From Solirubrobacteraceae bacterium (GTDB taxonomy: Bacteria > Actinomycetota > Thermoleophilia > Solirubrobacterales > Solirubrobacteraceae): a stretch of DNA of 7,553 nucleotides. Positions 1-6,973 of the stretch are shown piece by piece. Position 1 is the stretch's first letter, and every line of letters starts with the position of its first letter. The position numbers and the translations under genes are program-made. The stretch spans positions 1 through 7,553 of the forward strand of contig JADGIB010000174.1 of assembly GCA_019683665.1 (NCBI GenBank), in the 5' to 3' direction. The notes under the pieces were generated by a model. The model was not told the DNA's origin, searched no databases, and saw nothing but the letters and a program-made list of their open reading frames with translations.

Positions 1-1786
1 GGCCGCGGCGGGCGCGCGCGCCGCGCGCCCGCGCGGGGGCGCGGCCGGCCGCGGCCCACGGCTCGTCGTCGTTCGTCAGCCCGCGGTCGAGCACGGCGAC
101 CTCGGTCGAGACGACGCCCGCGGCCGCGGCGACGCCAGGCAGCGCGCGGGCCTCGCGCGCCAGCGACGGCGGCAGCCCGGCCGGGGAGGCGGGGACGAGC
201 ACGGCGGTCGCGGCGGTCCGCTGGGCGGTCACCTCGCGCGTGCGCTCCTGCGCGGTCGCGAGCGTGAGCGACTGCGTCGCGGCGATCGCGATGACGAGCG
301 CGATCGCGGCGGCCACCGCGCCGGTGCGCCGGCGCCCGGTGGCGAGCGCCGCCCCGGCCAGGAACGCGGCGCCGCCGCCCGCGCGCCGCAGCGGCGCGGC
401 CAGGAGCGCCGCGGGCCCGCCGAGCGCGATCGGCGCCAGGAACGCGAGCGCGAGCGCGAACGTGATCGCGAACAGGCCGGCGAACTCGACGCCCTGCGAG
501 CCGAGCACGATGACGAGCGCGAGCCCGCCGCCGGCGGCGGCCAGCCCGAGCAGGACCCGCACGAGCGGCAGCCGGCGGGGCGGCACGGCCGCCTCGACGA
601 GCGCCGCGCCCGGGCGCGCGGCGAGCGCGCGGCGCACCGCGCCGAGCGCGGCGAGCACCGCGACGACCGCGCCGACGGCGATCGCGGTCGCGTCGGGGAT
701 CCAGTGGCGGTCGACGCGGAAGCCGTCGGGGGCCAGCCCGACGTCGGTCAGGACCGCCGCGGCCGGGCCGGCGAGCAGCGCGGCGGCCGCGCAGCCGGCG
801 GCGCCGGCGACGAGCCCGACGAGCGCGACCTCGCCGACGAGCAGCCGCCGCACCTGGCCGGGCGTCGCGCCCACGGCGCGCAGGAGCGCGAGCTCGCGCC
901 GGCGGCGCTCGACGACGAACGCGAGCGTGCCGGCGACGACGAGCACGGCGATGAGCGTCGTGATCCCGCCGCTCGACGCGACGACGGCCACGAGCACCGC
1001 GCGCTCGTACGCGCGCGGGTCCCCGGGGTCGGCGTGCCGGCGGTCGAGCGCCTCGGCGCCCGGCCCGGCCGCGGCGGCGATCCGCTCGCGCAGCCCGCCG
1101 GTGGCCCGCCCGCCGTCGGCGACGACGGCGATCGCGTCGAACCCCGGCCCGCGGCCGGTGAGCGCCTGGGCCTCGCCGGCGGTGACGAACGCCGCGCTCT
1201 GCCGCGCCTGCCGGCCGGCGGACGCGGCGGCGACGCCGGCCACGGCCAGTGTCCGGGTGCCGGCGGGCGTGACGACGCGGACGCGGTCGCCGGGCGCGAA
1301 CCGGCCGGCGCGGGCCAGGCCGGCGTCGAGCACGATCTCGCCGGGGCCGCGCGGGGCCCGCCCGGCGCGCAGCGCGTACGGGGTGAGCGCCGCGCTCTCC
1401 CAGCCGTGGGCGTGCGCGGCCTCGCCGCCGGCGGCGGGCAGCGGGCGGCCGCGGCGGTCGAGGACCGCGACCGGGACGCTGACGTCGCCGACCGCGGCGC
1501 GCACGCCGGGGACCGCCGCGACCCGCGCGACGGCCGCGGCGTCCAGCGGCGCCGAGCGCCGCACGTCGACGGTCACGCGGTCCTCGCCGCGGCCGAAGGC
1601 GATCTCGGGATCGGCCCGCACGACGACGTCGGCCGCGGCGTAGCGGCCGGGGCCGGGGGCGGCGAGGCCGCTGGCCATCACCTGCCCGGCGAGGCCGACG
1701 ACGGTGGCGGTCAGGGCGAGCATGACGAACGTGCCGGCGACCGAGCCGACGCGCGTGCGCAGCATGCGCAGGGCGAGCGCGACCAC
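1..1786 (-). CDS. FtsX-type ABC transporter permease (C-terminus cut by window edge)
   Basis: This is the membrane subunit of the ABC transporter whose ATPase lies immediately upstream. The frame is open from a GTG at 1786 to the left edge, about 595 codons, with no stop. I chose GTG 1786 because it sits one base after the ATPase stop and keeps the whole first membrane helix; an ATG at 1765 is the alternative. Residues about 13-34 form a membrane helix, followed by an extracytoplasmic MacB-like domain to about 260. Three helices at about 265-385 form the first FtsX core. Directly after the first of these comes the cytoplasmic motif ELALLRAVGATPGQVRRLL (from residue 298), typical of FtsX/MacB/LolE permeases. 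More helices follow at about 410-455 and 490-510, and then a second external domain begins. This is the usual layout of the roughly 800-aa actinobacterial permeases with two FtsX cores. The substrate cannot be told: drug, peptide or lipid export are all possible. The last 20 visible residues are unusually Arg/Ala-rich. Confidence 0.88.
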   Translation of the reverse strand, partial: MVALALRMLRTRVGSVAGTFVMLALTATVVGLAGQVMASGLAAPGPGRYAAADVVVRADPEIAFGRGEDRVTVDVRRSAPLDAAAVARVAAVPGVRAAVGDVSVPVAVLDRRGRPLPAAGGEAAHAHGWESAALTPYALRAGRAPRGPGEIVLDAGLARAGRFAPGDRVRVVTPAGTRTLAVAGVAAASAGRQARQSAAFVTAGEAQALTGRGPGFDAIAVVADGGRATGGLRERIAAAAGPGAEALDRRHADPGDPRAYERAVLVAVVASSGGITTLIAVLVVAGTLAFVVERRRRELALLRAVGATPGQVRRLLVGEVALVGLVAGAAGCAAAALLAGPAAAVLTDVGLAPDGFRVDRHWIPDATAIAVGAVVAVLAALGAVRRALAARPGAALVEAAVPPRRLPLVRVLLGLAAAGGGLALVIVLGSQGVEFAGLFAITFALALAFLAPIALGGPAALLAAPLRRAGGGAAFLAGAALATGRRRTGAVAAAIALVIAIAATQSLTLATAQERTREVTAQRTAATAVLVPASPAGLPPSLAREARALPGVAAAAGVVSTEVAVLDRGLTNDDEPWAAAGRAPARARGARARRG

Positions 1787-1787
1787 G

Positions 1788-2558
<771 letters not shown>

Positions 2559-2691
2559 GGGTCGAGGATCGATCGCGGCCGGCCCCGCCGCCATCGAGCC
2601 ACCAGGCGAACGTCCCTGGGGCTGTCCACACCCCCGCGGCCGGGCCGCCGCGAGCCGGTTGGAACGCGCCGGGCCGGGGAAGCGAACCGGC
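2559..2691. promoter_or_regulatory. Divergent intergenic region between ABC operon and MgtC-family gene
   Basis: This 133-bp gap must hold the promoters of both the ABC operon (minus) and the MgtC-family gene (plus). I could not place convincing -35/-10 boxes for either. Two inverted repeats are visible: a weak one, CCAGG (2602-2606) with CCTGG (2615-2619), and GCCGGTT (2654-2660) with AACCGGC (2685-2691), which ends exactly at the MgtC start codon. A GGGGA at 2676-2680, 11 nt from the ATG, is the likely ribosome binding site and lies in the loop of the second repeat. Confidence 0.5.
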
Positions 2692-3375
2692 ATGCCCAGC
2701 GACCTCGAGCTCGCCGCCCACATCGCCGTCGCCGCGGCCCTCGGCGCGCTGCTCGGGCTCGAGCGCGAGCGGCGCGGCCAGGTGGCCGGGATGCGCACGC
2801 ACGCGCTCGTCGCCGTCGGCGCGGCGATCTTCACGATCGCCGGCGCGTACGGCTTCGAGAGCCTCGACCGCGGCCCGAGCGGCGACCCGATGCGCGTCGC
2901 CGCCCAGGTGGCGTCGGGCATCGGCTTCATCGGCGCCGGCGCGATCCTGCGCGAGGGCGCCGCCGTGCGCGGGCTGACGACCGCGGCCGGGCTGTGGGCG
3001 GCCGCCGCGATCGGCCTGGCCGCCGGGGCCGGGCTGCTCGCCACCGCCGCGATCGGCACCGGGCTCATCCTCGTCCTGCTCGTCGGGCTCGGGCGGGCGC
3101 GCGTGCGGGTCCTCGACCGGCTCGGCGGCGGGATGCGCATCGTCACCGTCGACTACGAGCAGGGCCACGGGACGCTCGCGCCCGTCCTCGACCGCCTGCG
3201 CGGCGCCGGCGCCCAGGTCCACGACCTGACGATCGAGGACGCCGGCGACACGCGGCGGCGCAGCGTGTCGCTGACCGTCCGCACGGCGCGCCCCGAGGAG
3301 CTCGACGCCGCGGTCGCCGAGCTCGTCGCGCTCGACGAGGTCCACGACGCGACGGTGCGCCCGGCGCCGAGCTGA
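2692..3375 (+). CDS. MgtC/SapB-family membrane protein
   Basis: This is a 227-aa inner-membrane protein of the MgtC/SapB family. The N-terminal region (about residues 5-135) has the family's four to five helices and conserved segments: LLGLERERRG (21-29), MRTHALVAVGAAIF (34-47), ASGIGFIGAGAILREG (74-89) and VRGLTTAAGLWAAAAIG (92-108). The soluble C-terminal part (about 145-227) looks like the ACT-like domain of longer MgtC proteins, with a beta-strand start MRIVTVDY and later VSLTVRT. Family members are linked to growth at low Mg2+, acid tolerance and, in Salmonella, F-ATPase inhibition. Environmental actinobacterial copies are mostly uncharacterised, so the role here is open. The ATG at 2692 begins right at the first helix. 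The gene stands alone, divergent from the ABC operon and ending 7 bp from the convergent MFS gene. Confidence 0.9.
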   Translation: MPSDLELAAHIAVAAALGALLGLERERRGQVAGMRTHALVAVGAAIFTIAGAYGFESLDRGPSGDPMRVAAQVASGIGFIGAGAILREGAAVRGLTTAAGLWAAAAIGLAAGAGLLATAAIGTGLILVLLVGLGRARVRVLDRLGGGMRIVTVDYEQGHGTLAPVLDRLRGAGAQVHDLTIEDAGDTRRRSVSLTVRTARPEELDAAVAELVALDEVHDATVRPAPS

Positions 3376-3382
3376 GCGGCGC

Positions 3383-4633
3383 TCAGGCGGCGGCGCGGGC
3401 GGCGGCGCGGGCGGCGGCCGGCCGGGTCCGCCACGCCTCGGCGGCGACGACGAGCGCGAGCGCGGCGACGACCCCGCCGATGAGCTCGAACGTCGCCTCC
3501 AGCCCCAGCGGCGTCGTGAGCGCGCCGGCGAGCACGGCGGGCAGCGACAGCGAGGCGTAGGCGACGACGTAGAACGCCGACATCACCTCGGCCCGGTGCG
3601 TGGGCGGGATCGCGACCGACAGCGCGCGCAGGGCGCCGAGGAAGGCGGTGCCGAACCCGCCGCCGCCGACGACGGCGCCGAGCAGGAGCAGCGGCCCGGA
3701 GTCGGCCGCGGCCGCGGCGACGATGAGCAGGATCCCGGCCGACAGCGCGATCGAGCCGCCGGTCGCGCAGCGCCACGGGGCGGCCCGGCCGAAGGCGAGC
3801 TGCGACAGCGCCCCGGCGCCGCAGAGGGCGAGCACCACCGCCCCGGCGACGACGTGGTCGGCGGTGTCGAACAGGGCGCCGGCCAGCTGCGGCCCGAGGG
3901 CGAGGAACAGGCCCCCGATCGACCACGACGACAGGACGGCCAGCGACGCGAGCAGGAACGGGCGGCGCACCGCGGCCGGGACGCGCGGGGCCTGCGGCGC
4001 CGGGCGCGGGCGCGAGCGCGCGGCGACCGGCTCGGGCAGCGCGAGCGCGCCGGCGAGCGCGACCGCGAACAGGACGACCAGGACGAGGTAGGGGACGACG
4101 CGCGGCGCGGGCGCGACCTCGACGAGGACCGAGGCGACGAACGTGCCCAGGCCCATGCCGGCGGCGCTGACGACCCCGTTCGCCAGCCCGACCGCGGCCG
4201 GGTCGCGCCGCGGGTGGAGGTCGAGCATCGCCGCGCTCGCCGCGCCGAGGGCCAGGCCCGTCGCGACGCCCTGGACGGCGCGCGCGGCGAACAGCCACCC
4301 GACCGACCCGGCCGAGGCGAACAGCAGCGAGGTCCCGATGAGCGTCGCGAGGGCGGCGACGAGCACGGGCCGCCGGCCGACGACGTCGGAGACGCCGCCG
4401 GCGAGCAGGAGCGCGGCGAGGACCCCGAACGCGTAGACGGCGAAGACGAGCGTGAGCACGGTCGGCGAGAACCCCCACAGCTCGCGGTACGTGGCGTAGA
4501 GCGGCGACGGGGTCGCCGACGCGAACAGGGCGAGGCCGACGACCGCGGTGACGAGCCCGTACGCCGCCCACGGGCCGAGGGCGCAGCGGGCGCGGGGCGT
4601 CGGCGTCGAGGTCGGCGGGGCGGTGACGGTCAT
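3383..4633 (-). CDS. MFS transporter, predicted efflux
   Basis: This 416-aa major facilitator superfamily protein has twelve predicted helices. The signature between helices 2 and 3 is GVSDVVGRR (80-88), matching motif A (G-x-x-D-x-x-G-R-R). Residues 203-222 (ARSRPRPAPQAPRVPAAVRR) form the basic, proline-rich central loop between the two six-helix halves. Length and motifs suit a proton-driven exporter; the substrate is unknown. The ATG at 4633 was chosen because GGAGGAG (4643-4637) sits just upstream; a TTG at 4654 is in frame but lies inside the operator. The divergent ArsR-type gene and the palindrome between them suggest that the exporter is repressed until its substrate, or a related compound, binds the regulator. 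The C-terminus is a low-complexity Ala/Arg tail encoded by a short tandem repeat. Confidence 0.9.
   Translation of the reverse strand: MTVTAPPTSTPTPRARCALGPWAAYGLVTAVVGLALFASATPSPLYATYRELWGFSPTVLTLVFAVYAFGVLAALLLAGGVSDVVGRRPVLVAALATLIGTSLLFASAGSVGWLFAARAVQGVATGLALGAASAAMLDLHPRRDPAAVGLANGVVSAAGMGLGTFVASVLVEVAPAPRVVPYLVLVVLFAVALAGALALPEPVAARSRPRPAPQAPRVPAAVRRPFLLASLAVLSSWSIGGLFLALGPQLAGALFDTADHVVAGAVVLALCGAGALSQLAFGRAAPWRCATGGSIALSAGILLIVAAAAADSGPLLLLGAVVGGGGFGTAFLGALRALSVAIPPTHRAEVMSAFYVVAYASLSLPAVLAGALTTPLGLEATFELIGGVVAALALVVAAEAWRTRPAAARAAARAAA
3386..3418 (-). repeat. 12-bp tandem repeat encoding the MFS C-terminal tail
   Basis: The unit GGCGGCGGCGCG occurs twice in full (3386-3397, 3398-3409) and once in part (3410-3418). 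Read on the minus strand it gives the alternating Ala-Ala-Ala-Arg tail just before the MFS stop. The period is a multiple of three, so gain or loss of units would change tail length without breaking the frame. Confidence 0.8.
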
Positions 4634-4636
4634 GGG

Positions 4637-4643
4637 CTCCTCC
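4637..4643 (-). promoter_or_regulatory. Ribosome binding site of the MFS gene
   Basis: GGAGGAG read on the minus strand, with 5 nt between GGAGG and the ATG at 4633. It decides the start against the in-frame TTG at 4654. Confidence 0.8.
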
Positions 4644-4647
4644 GGTG

Positions 4648-4665
4648 TTTCCAAAGTCTTGGAAA
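4648..4665. promoter_or_regulatory. Perfect inverted repeat, likely ArsR-family operator
   Basis: TTTCCAA (4648-4654) and TTGGAAA (4659-4665) are exact reverse complements separated by AGTC. The site is AT-rich in an otherwise extremely GC-rich window. It lies in the 50-bp divergent gap between the regulator and the MFS gene, 4 bp upstream of the MFS ribosome binding site. Size and symmetry suit a dimeric winged-helix repressor such as the ArsR-family protein encoded next to it. From this position it could block both divergent promoters. I could not assign -35/-10 boxes with confidence. Confidence 0.8.
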
Positions 4666-4683
4666 TAGGGGAACAGTTGTAGC

Positions 4684-5013
4684 ATGAGGGCCATGCCGCC
4701 CCGGGCGCCGGTGCGCGACCGCATCCCCCACCCGCCGGTCGAGAGCCTCGACCTGGCCACCGTGCTGCGCACGCTCGGCGACCCGCTGCGCCTCGAGATC
4801 GTGCGCGCGCTGGCCGACGGCGAGCGCCCGTGCGGCGAGCTGGCCGAGCGGCTCGGCGTCCCGACGTCGACCGGCTCCTACCACCTGCGGCTCCTGCGCG
4901 AGGCGGGGATCACCCGCACGCGCGTGAGCGGCACGACGCGCTTCGTCTCGCTGCGCCGCGACGACCTCGAGGCCCGCTTCCCGGGCCTGCTCGACGTCCT
5001 GCTCGCCGGCTGA
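4684..5013 (+). CDS. ArsR-family winged-helix transcriptional regulator
   Basis: This is a 109-aa DNA-binding protein. The fold is recognisable from VLRTLGDPLRLEIVRALADGE (27-47), the standard ArsR opening, then GELAERLGVPTSTGSYHLRLL (51-71) as the helix-turn-helix with its recognition helix, and GITRTRVSGTTRFVSLRRDDL (75-95) as the beta-hairpin wing. The single Cys50 does not form the metal-binding C-x-C of ArsR/SmtB metal sensors, so a small organic ligand is more likely than arsenic or zinc. It is divergent from the MFS exporter and shares the palindromic operator at 4648-4665, which suggests autoregulation plus control of the exporter. I used the ATG at 4684, with AGGGGA at 4667-4672 as a distant ribosome binding site; the ATG at 4693 is also possible. 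The gene ends 3 bp from the convergent hydrolase. Confidence 0.92.
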   Translation: MRAMPPRAPVRDRIPHPPVESLDLATVLRTLGDPLRLEIVRALADGERPCGELAERLGVPTSTGSYHLRLLREAGITRTRVSGTTRFVSLRRDDLEARFPGLLDVLLAG

Positions 5014-5016
5014 GGG

Positions 5017-5949
5017 CTACGCCGCGACGGCGTCCGCGCCGGCGGCGGCGTCGGCCGCGCGGGCGTGCTGGGCGATCGCGCGCACGATCGTCGGGCAGGC
5101 GGCCGCGGGCAGGTCGTGCCCCATCCCCTGGATCGTCTCCAGGCGGGCGCCCGGGATCGCGCGGGCGGTGGCCCGGGCGCCGGACGGGTGGACCATCCGG
5201 TCGCGGTCGCCGTGGAGGACGAGCGTGGGCGCCCGGATCGCGCGCAGCGCCGCCGTGCGGTCGCCGGACTTCAGGATCGCCGCCATCTGGCGGGCGGTGC
5301 CGGCCGGGTTGAAGCCGCGGTCGTAGGCGATCCCGGCCACGCGGCGGACCCGGGCCTCGTCGTAGGGGAAGCCGTGCGAGCCGATGTGGCGGAACATCTC
5401 GACCGCCCGCTCGACGGCCTCGTCGCGGCTGCGGGGCGGCCGGCGGGCGAGCATCCGCAGCGTGGACGCGGCCGGCTGGCCGACCCGCCGCGACCCGGTC
5501 GTCGACATGATCGAGACGAGGCTGCGCACCGCGTCGGGCCGGCGGGCGGCGAGCATCTGGCCGATCATGCCGCCCATCGAGACGCCGACGACGTGGGCGG
5601 GCGCGAGGCCGAGCGCGTCGAGCAGCCCGGCGGCGTCGTCGGCCATGTCCTCCAGCGTGTACTGCTCGGGGGCGAAGCGGCGGGTGAGCAGCCGCCCCGT
5701 CGTCGGCGGCGGCACGGCCATCGACGTCGAGCGGCCGCTGTCGCGGTTGTCGAAGCGGATGACGTGGAAGCCCTCGGCGGCGAGCGCCTCCGACAGCTCG
5801 GGCGGCCACCCGACGAGCTGCTGGCCCAGGCCGGCGATGAGCAGCAGCGGCGGGTCGGCGGGGTCGCCGAGCGCCGACCAGCACAGCGTGATCCCGCGGC
5901 CGACGTCGGCCAGCCGCTCGTCCTGCTCGATCCGGTCCCCCTGGGTCAC
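5017..5949 (-). CDS. Alpha/beta-fold hydrolase
   Basis: This 310-aa predicted cytoplasmic esterase/hydrolase contains the whole catalytic machinery. Numbered from the GTG at 5949, the oxyanion region is LLIAGLGQQ (about 36-44), followed by FDNRDSGRS (66-74), the nucleophile elbow GVSMGG with Ser124, the acid in HGDRD (Asp250, or Asp248), and His278 in GMGHDLP. The combination of FDNRDSGRS, SIMSTTGSRR and GMGHDLP resembles the family that contains the aclacinomycin methyl esterase RdmC. Many soil bacteria carry members annotated only as hydrolases, so the substrate is unknown. The GTG at 5949 is preferred because AGGAG (5960-5956) lies 6 nt upstream. The frame stays open to an ATG at 6024, but those extra 25 residues are unlike the family and would cover the intergenic repeat. 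The gene is divergent from the dehydrogenase. Confidence 0.9.
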   Translation of the reverse strand: MTQGDRIEQDERLADVGRGITLCWSALGDPADPPLLLIAGLGQQLVGWPPELSEALAAEGFHVIRFDNRDSGRSTSMAVPPPTTGRLLTRRFAPEQYTLEDMADDAAGLLDALGLAPAHVVGVSMGGMIGQMLAARRPDAVRSLVSIMSTTGSRRVGQPAASTLRMLARRPPRSRDEAVERAVEMFRHIGSHGFPYDEARVRRVAGIAYDRGFNPAGTARQMAAILKSGDRTAALRAIRAPTLVLHGDRDRMVHPSGARATARAIPGARLETIQGMGHDLPAAACPTIVRAIAQHARAADAAAGADAVAA

Positions 5950-5955
5950 GTCACG

Positions 5956-5960
5956 CTCCT
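5956..5960 (-). promoter_or_regulatory. Ribosome binding site of the hydrolase
   Basis: AGGAG read on the minus strand, 6 nt before the GTG at 5949. It supports this start over the upstream in-frame ATG at 6024. Confidence 0.7.
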
Positions 5961-5968
5961 GCGCCGAT

Positions 5969-5986
5969 TGGTACGCCAAGGTACCA
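5969..5986. promoter_or_regulatory. Inverted repeat TGGTAC-N6-GTACCA, candidate operator
   Basis: TGGTAC (5969-5974) and GTACCA (5981-5986) are exact reverse complements with a 6-bp spacer. They sit in the 101-bp gap between the divergent hydrolase and dehydrogenase genes. A second, overlapping small repeat (TTGG at 5968-5971, CCAA at 5976-5979) is also present. Such sites are often bound by TetR-family repressors, but none is encoded in this window, so the regulator is unknown. A possible -10-like TACGAA lies at 6011-6016 for the dehydrogenase, without a convincing -35. Confidence 0.5.
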
Positions 5987-6036
5987 GCAGACGGGCGACG
6001 GGCTTCCTGATACGAATCGCGCATCTGGACCGCAAC

Positions 6037-6048
6037 GGAGGAGGAGAG
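6037..6048 (+). promoter_or_regulatory. Ribosome binding site of the SDR gene
   Basis: A run of GGAG repeats (GGAGGAGGAGAG) ends 2 nt before the TTG at 6051; its first GGAGG is 9 nt away. This strong site supports the rare TTG start, as no ATG or GTG fits nearby. Confidence 0.75.
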
Positions 6049-6050
6049 CG

Positions 6051-6827
6051 TTGGACGTCCTGGAGCAGTTCGCCCTCGACGGCAAGGTCGCGCTGGTGAC
6101 GGGCGCGGCGTCGGGCCTCGGCGCCCAGTACGCGGCGGCGATGGCCGAGGCGGGCGCCGACGTCGCCTGCCTCGACGTCGACGAGGCCGGGATGCGGGAG
6201 ACGGCGAACGTCGTCGAGGCGCAGGGGCGGCGGGCCCTGACCGTGCGCTGCGACGTGTCCGACGAGCAGCAGGTGGCCGACGCGGTCGCCGCCGCGGTCG
6301 ACCGCTTCGGGCGGCTGGACATCGTCTTCAACAACGCCGGCGTCGCCGACGCCGAGCCGCTGCTCGTCCACGAGTACGACACGCCCGAGTGGCGGCGCGT
6401 GCTCGGCGTCAACCTCGACGGCGTCTTCTTCGTCGCGCGCGAGACGCTGAAGGTCATGGTCCCGCGGCGCTCGGGCAAGCAGATCATCACCGCCTCGATG
6501 TGGGGCCTGACCGGCTCGTCGAGCCTGTTCCCGGCGCCGGCCTACGTCGCGGCCAAGGGCGCGGTCGTCAACCTCACGCGCGAGCTCGGCCTCGAGTACG
6601 CCAGGCACGGGATCCAGGTCAACGCGATCTGCCCCGGCTTCTTCCGCACGCGCCTGGGCGACTTCCACGACGAGCAGGTCCTCGCCGCGATGTCGGACTT
6701 CACGCCGATGGGCCGGATCGCCGAGGCCGAGGAGATCAAGGGGCCGGCGCTGTTCCTCGCCTCGGCCGCGTCGGACTTCATGACCGGCCAGACGCTCGTC
6801 GTCGACGGCGGCTGCATGGCGAAGTAG
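6051..6827 (+). CDS. Short-chain dehydrogenase/reductase (classical SDR)
   Basis: This 258-aa cytoplasmic oxidoreductase has a Rossmann fold. The cofactor loop TGAASGLG is at 17-24, and Asp42 in CLDVD, at the end of the second strand, favours NAD(H) over NADP(H). Asp68 in CDVS, NNAG (94-97) and Asn121 follow. The catalytic residues are Ser149 (ITAS), Tyr165 and Lys169 (YVAAK). Then come PG (195-196) and the family ending TGQTLVVDGG near the C-terminus. Length and motifs suit the FabG-like group that oxidises or reduces a secondary alcohol/ketone. The substrate could be a sugar acid, hydroxyacyl compound or cyclic alcohol, and I cannot choose. The TTG at 6051 is used because of the strong ribosome binding site. 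The gene shares its upstream region with the divergent hydrolase, so the two may act in one catabolic route (inference only). Confidence 0.93.
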   Translation: MDVLEQFALDGKVALVTGAASGLGAQYAAAMAEAGADVACLDVDEAGMRETANVVEAQGRRALTVRCDVSDEQQVADAVAAAVDRFGRLDIVFNNAGVADAEPLLVHEYDTPEWRRVLGVNLDGVFFVARETLKVMVPRRSGKQIITASMWGLTGSSSLFPAPAYVAAKGAVVNLTRELGLEYARHGIQVNAICPGFFRTRLGDFHDEQVLAAMSDFTPMGRIAEAEEIKGPALFLASAASDFMTGQTLVVDGGCMAK

Positions 6828-6834
6828 GCCGTGC

Positions 6835-6860
6835 GCGGAGGCGCCGCGCGGGGCGCCCGC
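6835..6860 (+). terminator. GC-rich hairpin after the SDR gene, possible terminator
   Basis: GGCGCC (6840-6845) and GGCGCC (6852-6857) can pair around a 6-nt loop, with GCG (6835-6837) and CGC (6858-6860) extending the stem past a 2-nt bulge. There is no following T-run, so intrinsic termination is uncertain. The hairpin starts 8 bp after the stop codon and ends directly before the tandem elements of the next promoter. Confidence 0.35.
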
Positions 6861-6906
6861 TGATGACACCGTGACGCCAATCACTTGATGACACGATGTC
6901 TCCAAT
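6861..6906. repeat. Two tandem copies of a 21-bp element upstream of the heptad-repeat gene
   Basis: Copy one (6861-6881) and copy two (6886-6906) start with the same TGATGACAC and end with the same CCAAT, and match at 17 of 21 positions. They recur with a 25-bp period. Copy two overlaps the -35 box and spacer of the promoter at 6885-6913. Within copy two, GACA and TGTC flank CGA, a small dyad. The placement suggests binding sites for a transcription factor, though none is encoded nearby. Confidence 0.65.
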
Positions 6907-6913
6907 GTAGGGT
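6885..6913 (+). promoter_or_regulatory. Predicted promoter of the heptad-repeat gene
   Basis: TTGATG (6885-6890), a 17-bp spacer and TAGGGT (6908-6913) match the actinobacterial housekeeping pattern TTGAC-N17/18-TAGGAT well. Transcription would begin near 6919-6921. That leaves a leader of about 54 nt containing the hairpin and the ribosome binding site. This is the clearest promoter in the window. Confidence 0.65.
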
Positions 6914-6925
6914 GCGCTCCGCGCC

Positions 6926-6950
6926 GGCCCCCGCGACGCGCGCGGGGGCC
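6926..6950 (+). other. Perfect 10-bp hairpin in the 5' leader
   Basis: GGCCCCCGCG (6926-6935) and CGCGGGGGCC (6941-6950) are exact reverse complements around the loop ACGCG. If transcription starts near 6920, this stem would be at the very 5' end of the mRNA, 10 nt before the ribosome binding site AAGGAGGG (6961-6968). It could stabilise the transcript or act as an attenuator. No T-run follows, so I do not call it a plain terminator. Confidence 0.65.
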
Positions 6951-6973
6951 GTACCCAGCCAAGGAGGGACCCC

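Noticed and set aside
3153..4772. Minus-strand 539-codon frame and plus-strand frame 3596-4687 over the MFS gene
   Set aside because: Arg-rich shadow translations without helices or motifs. The 3383-4633 frame has the MFS motif A and a strong ribosome binding site.
5950..6024. Hydrolase starting at the ATG at 6024
   Set aside because: The extra 25 residues do not look like the family, would cover the intergenic inverted repeat, and the GTG at 5949 has a well-placed AGGAG.
5065..6099. Plus-strand frame opposite the hydrolase
   Set aside because: Composition is typical of an antisense shadow, and the opposite strand has a complete catalytic triad.
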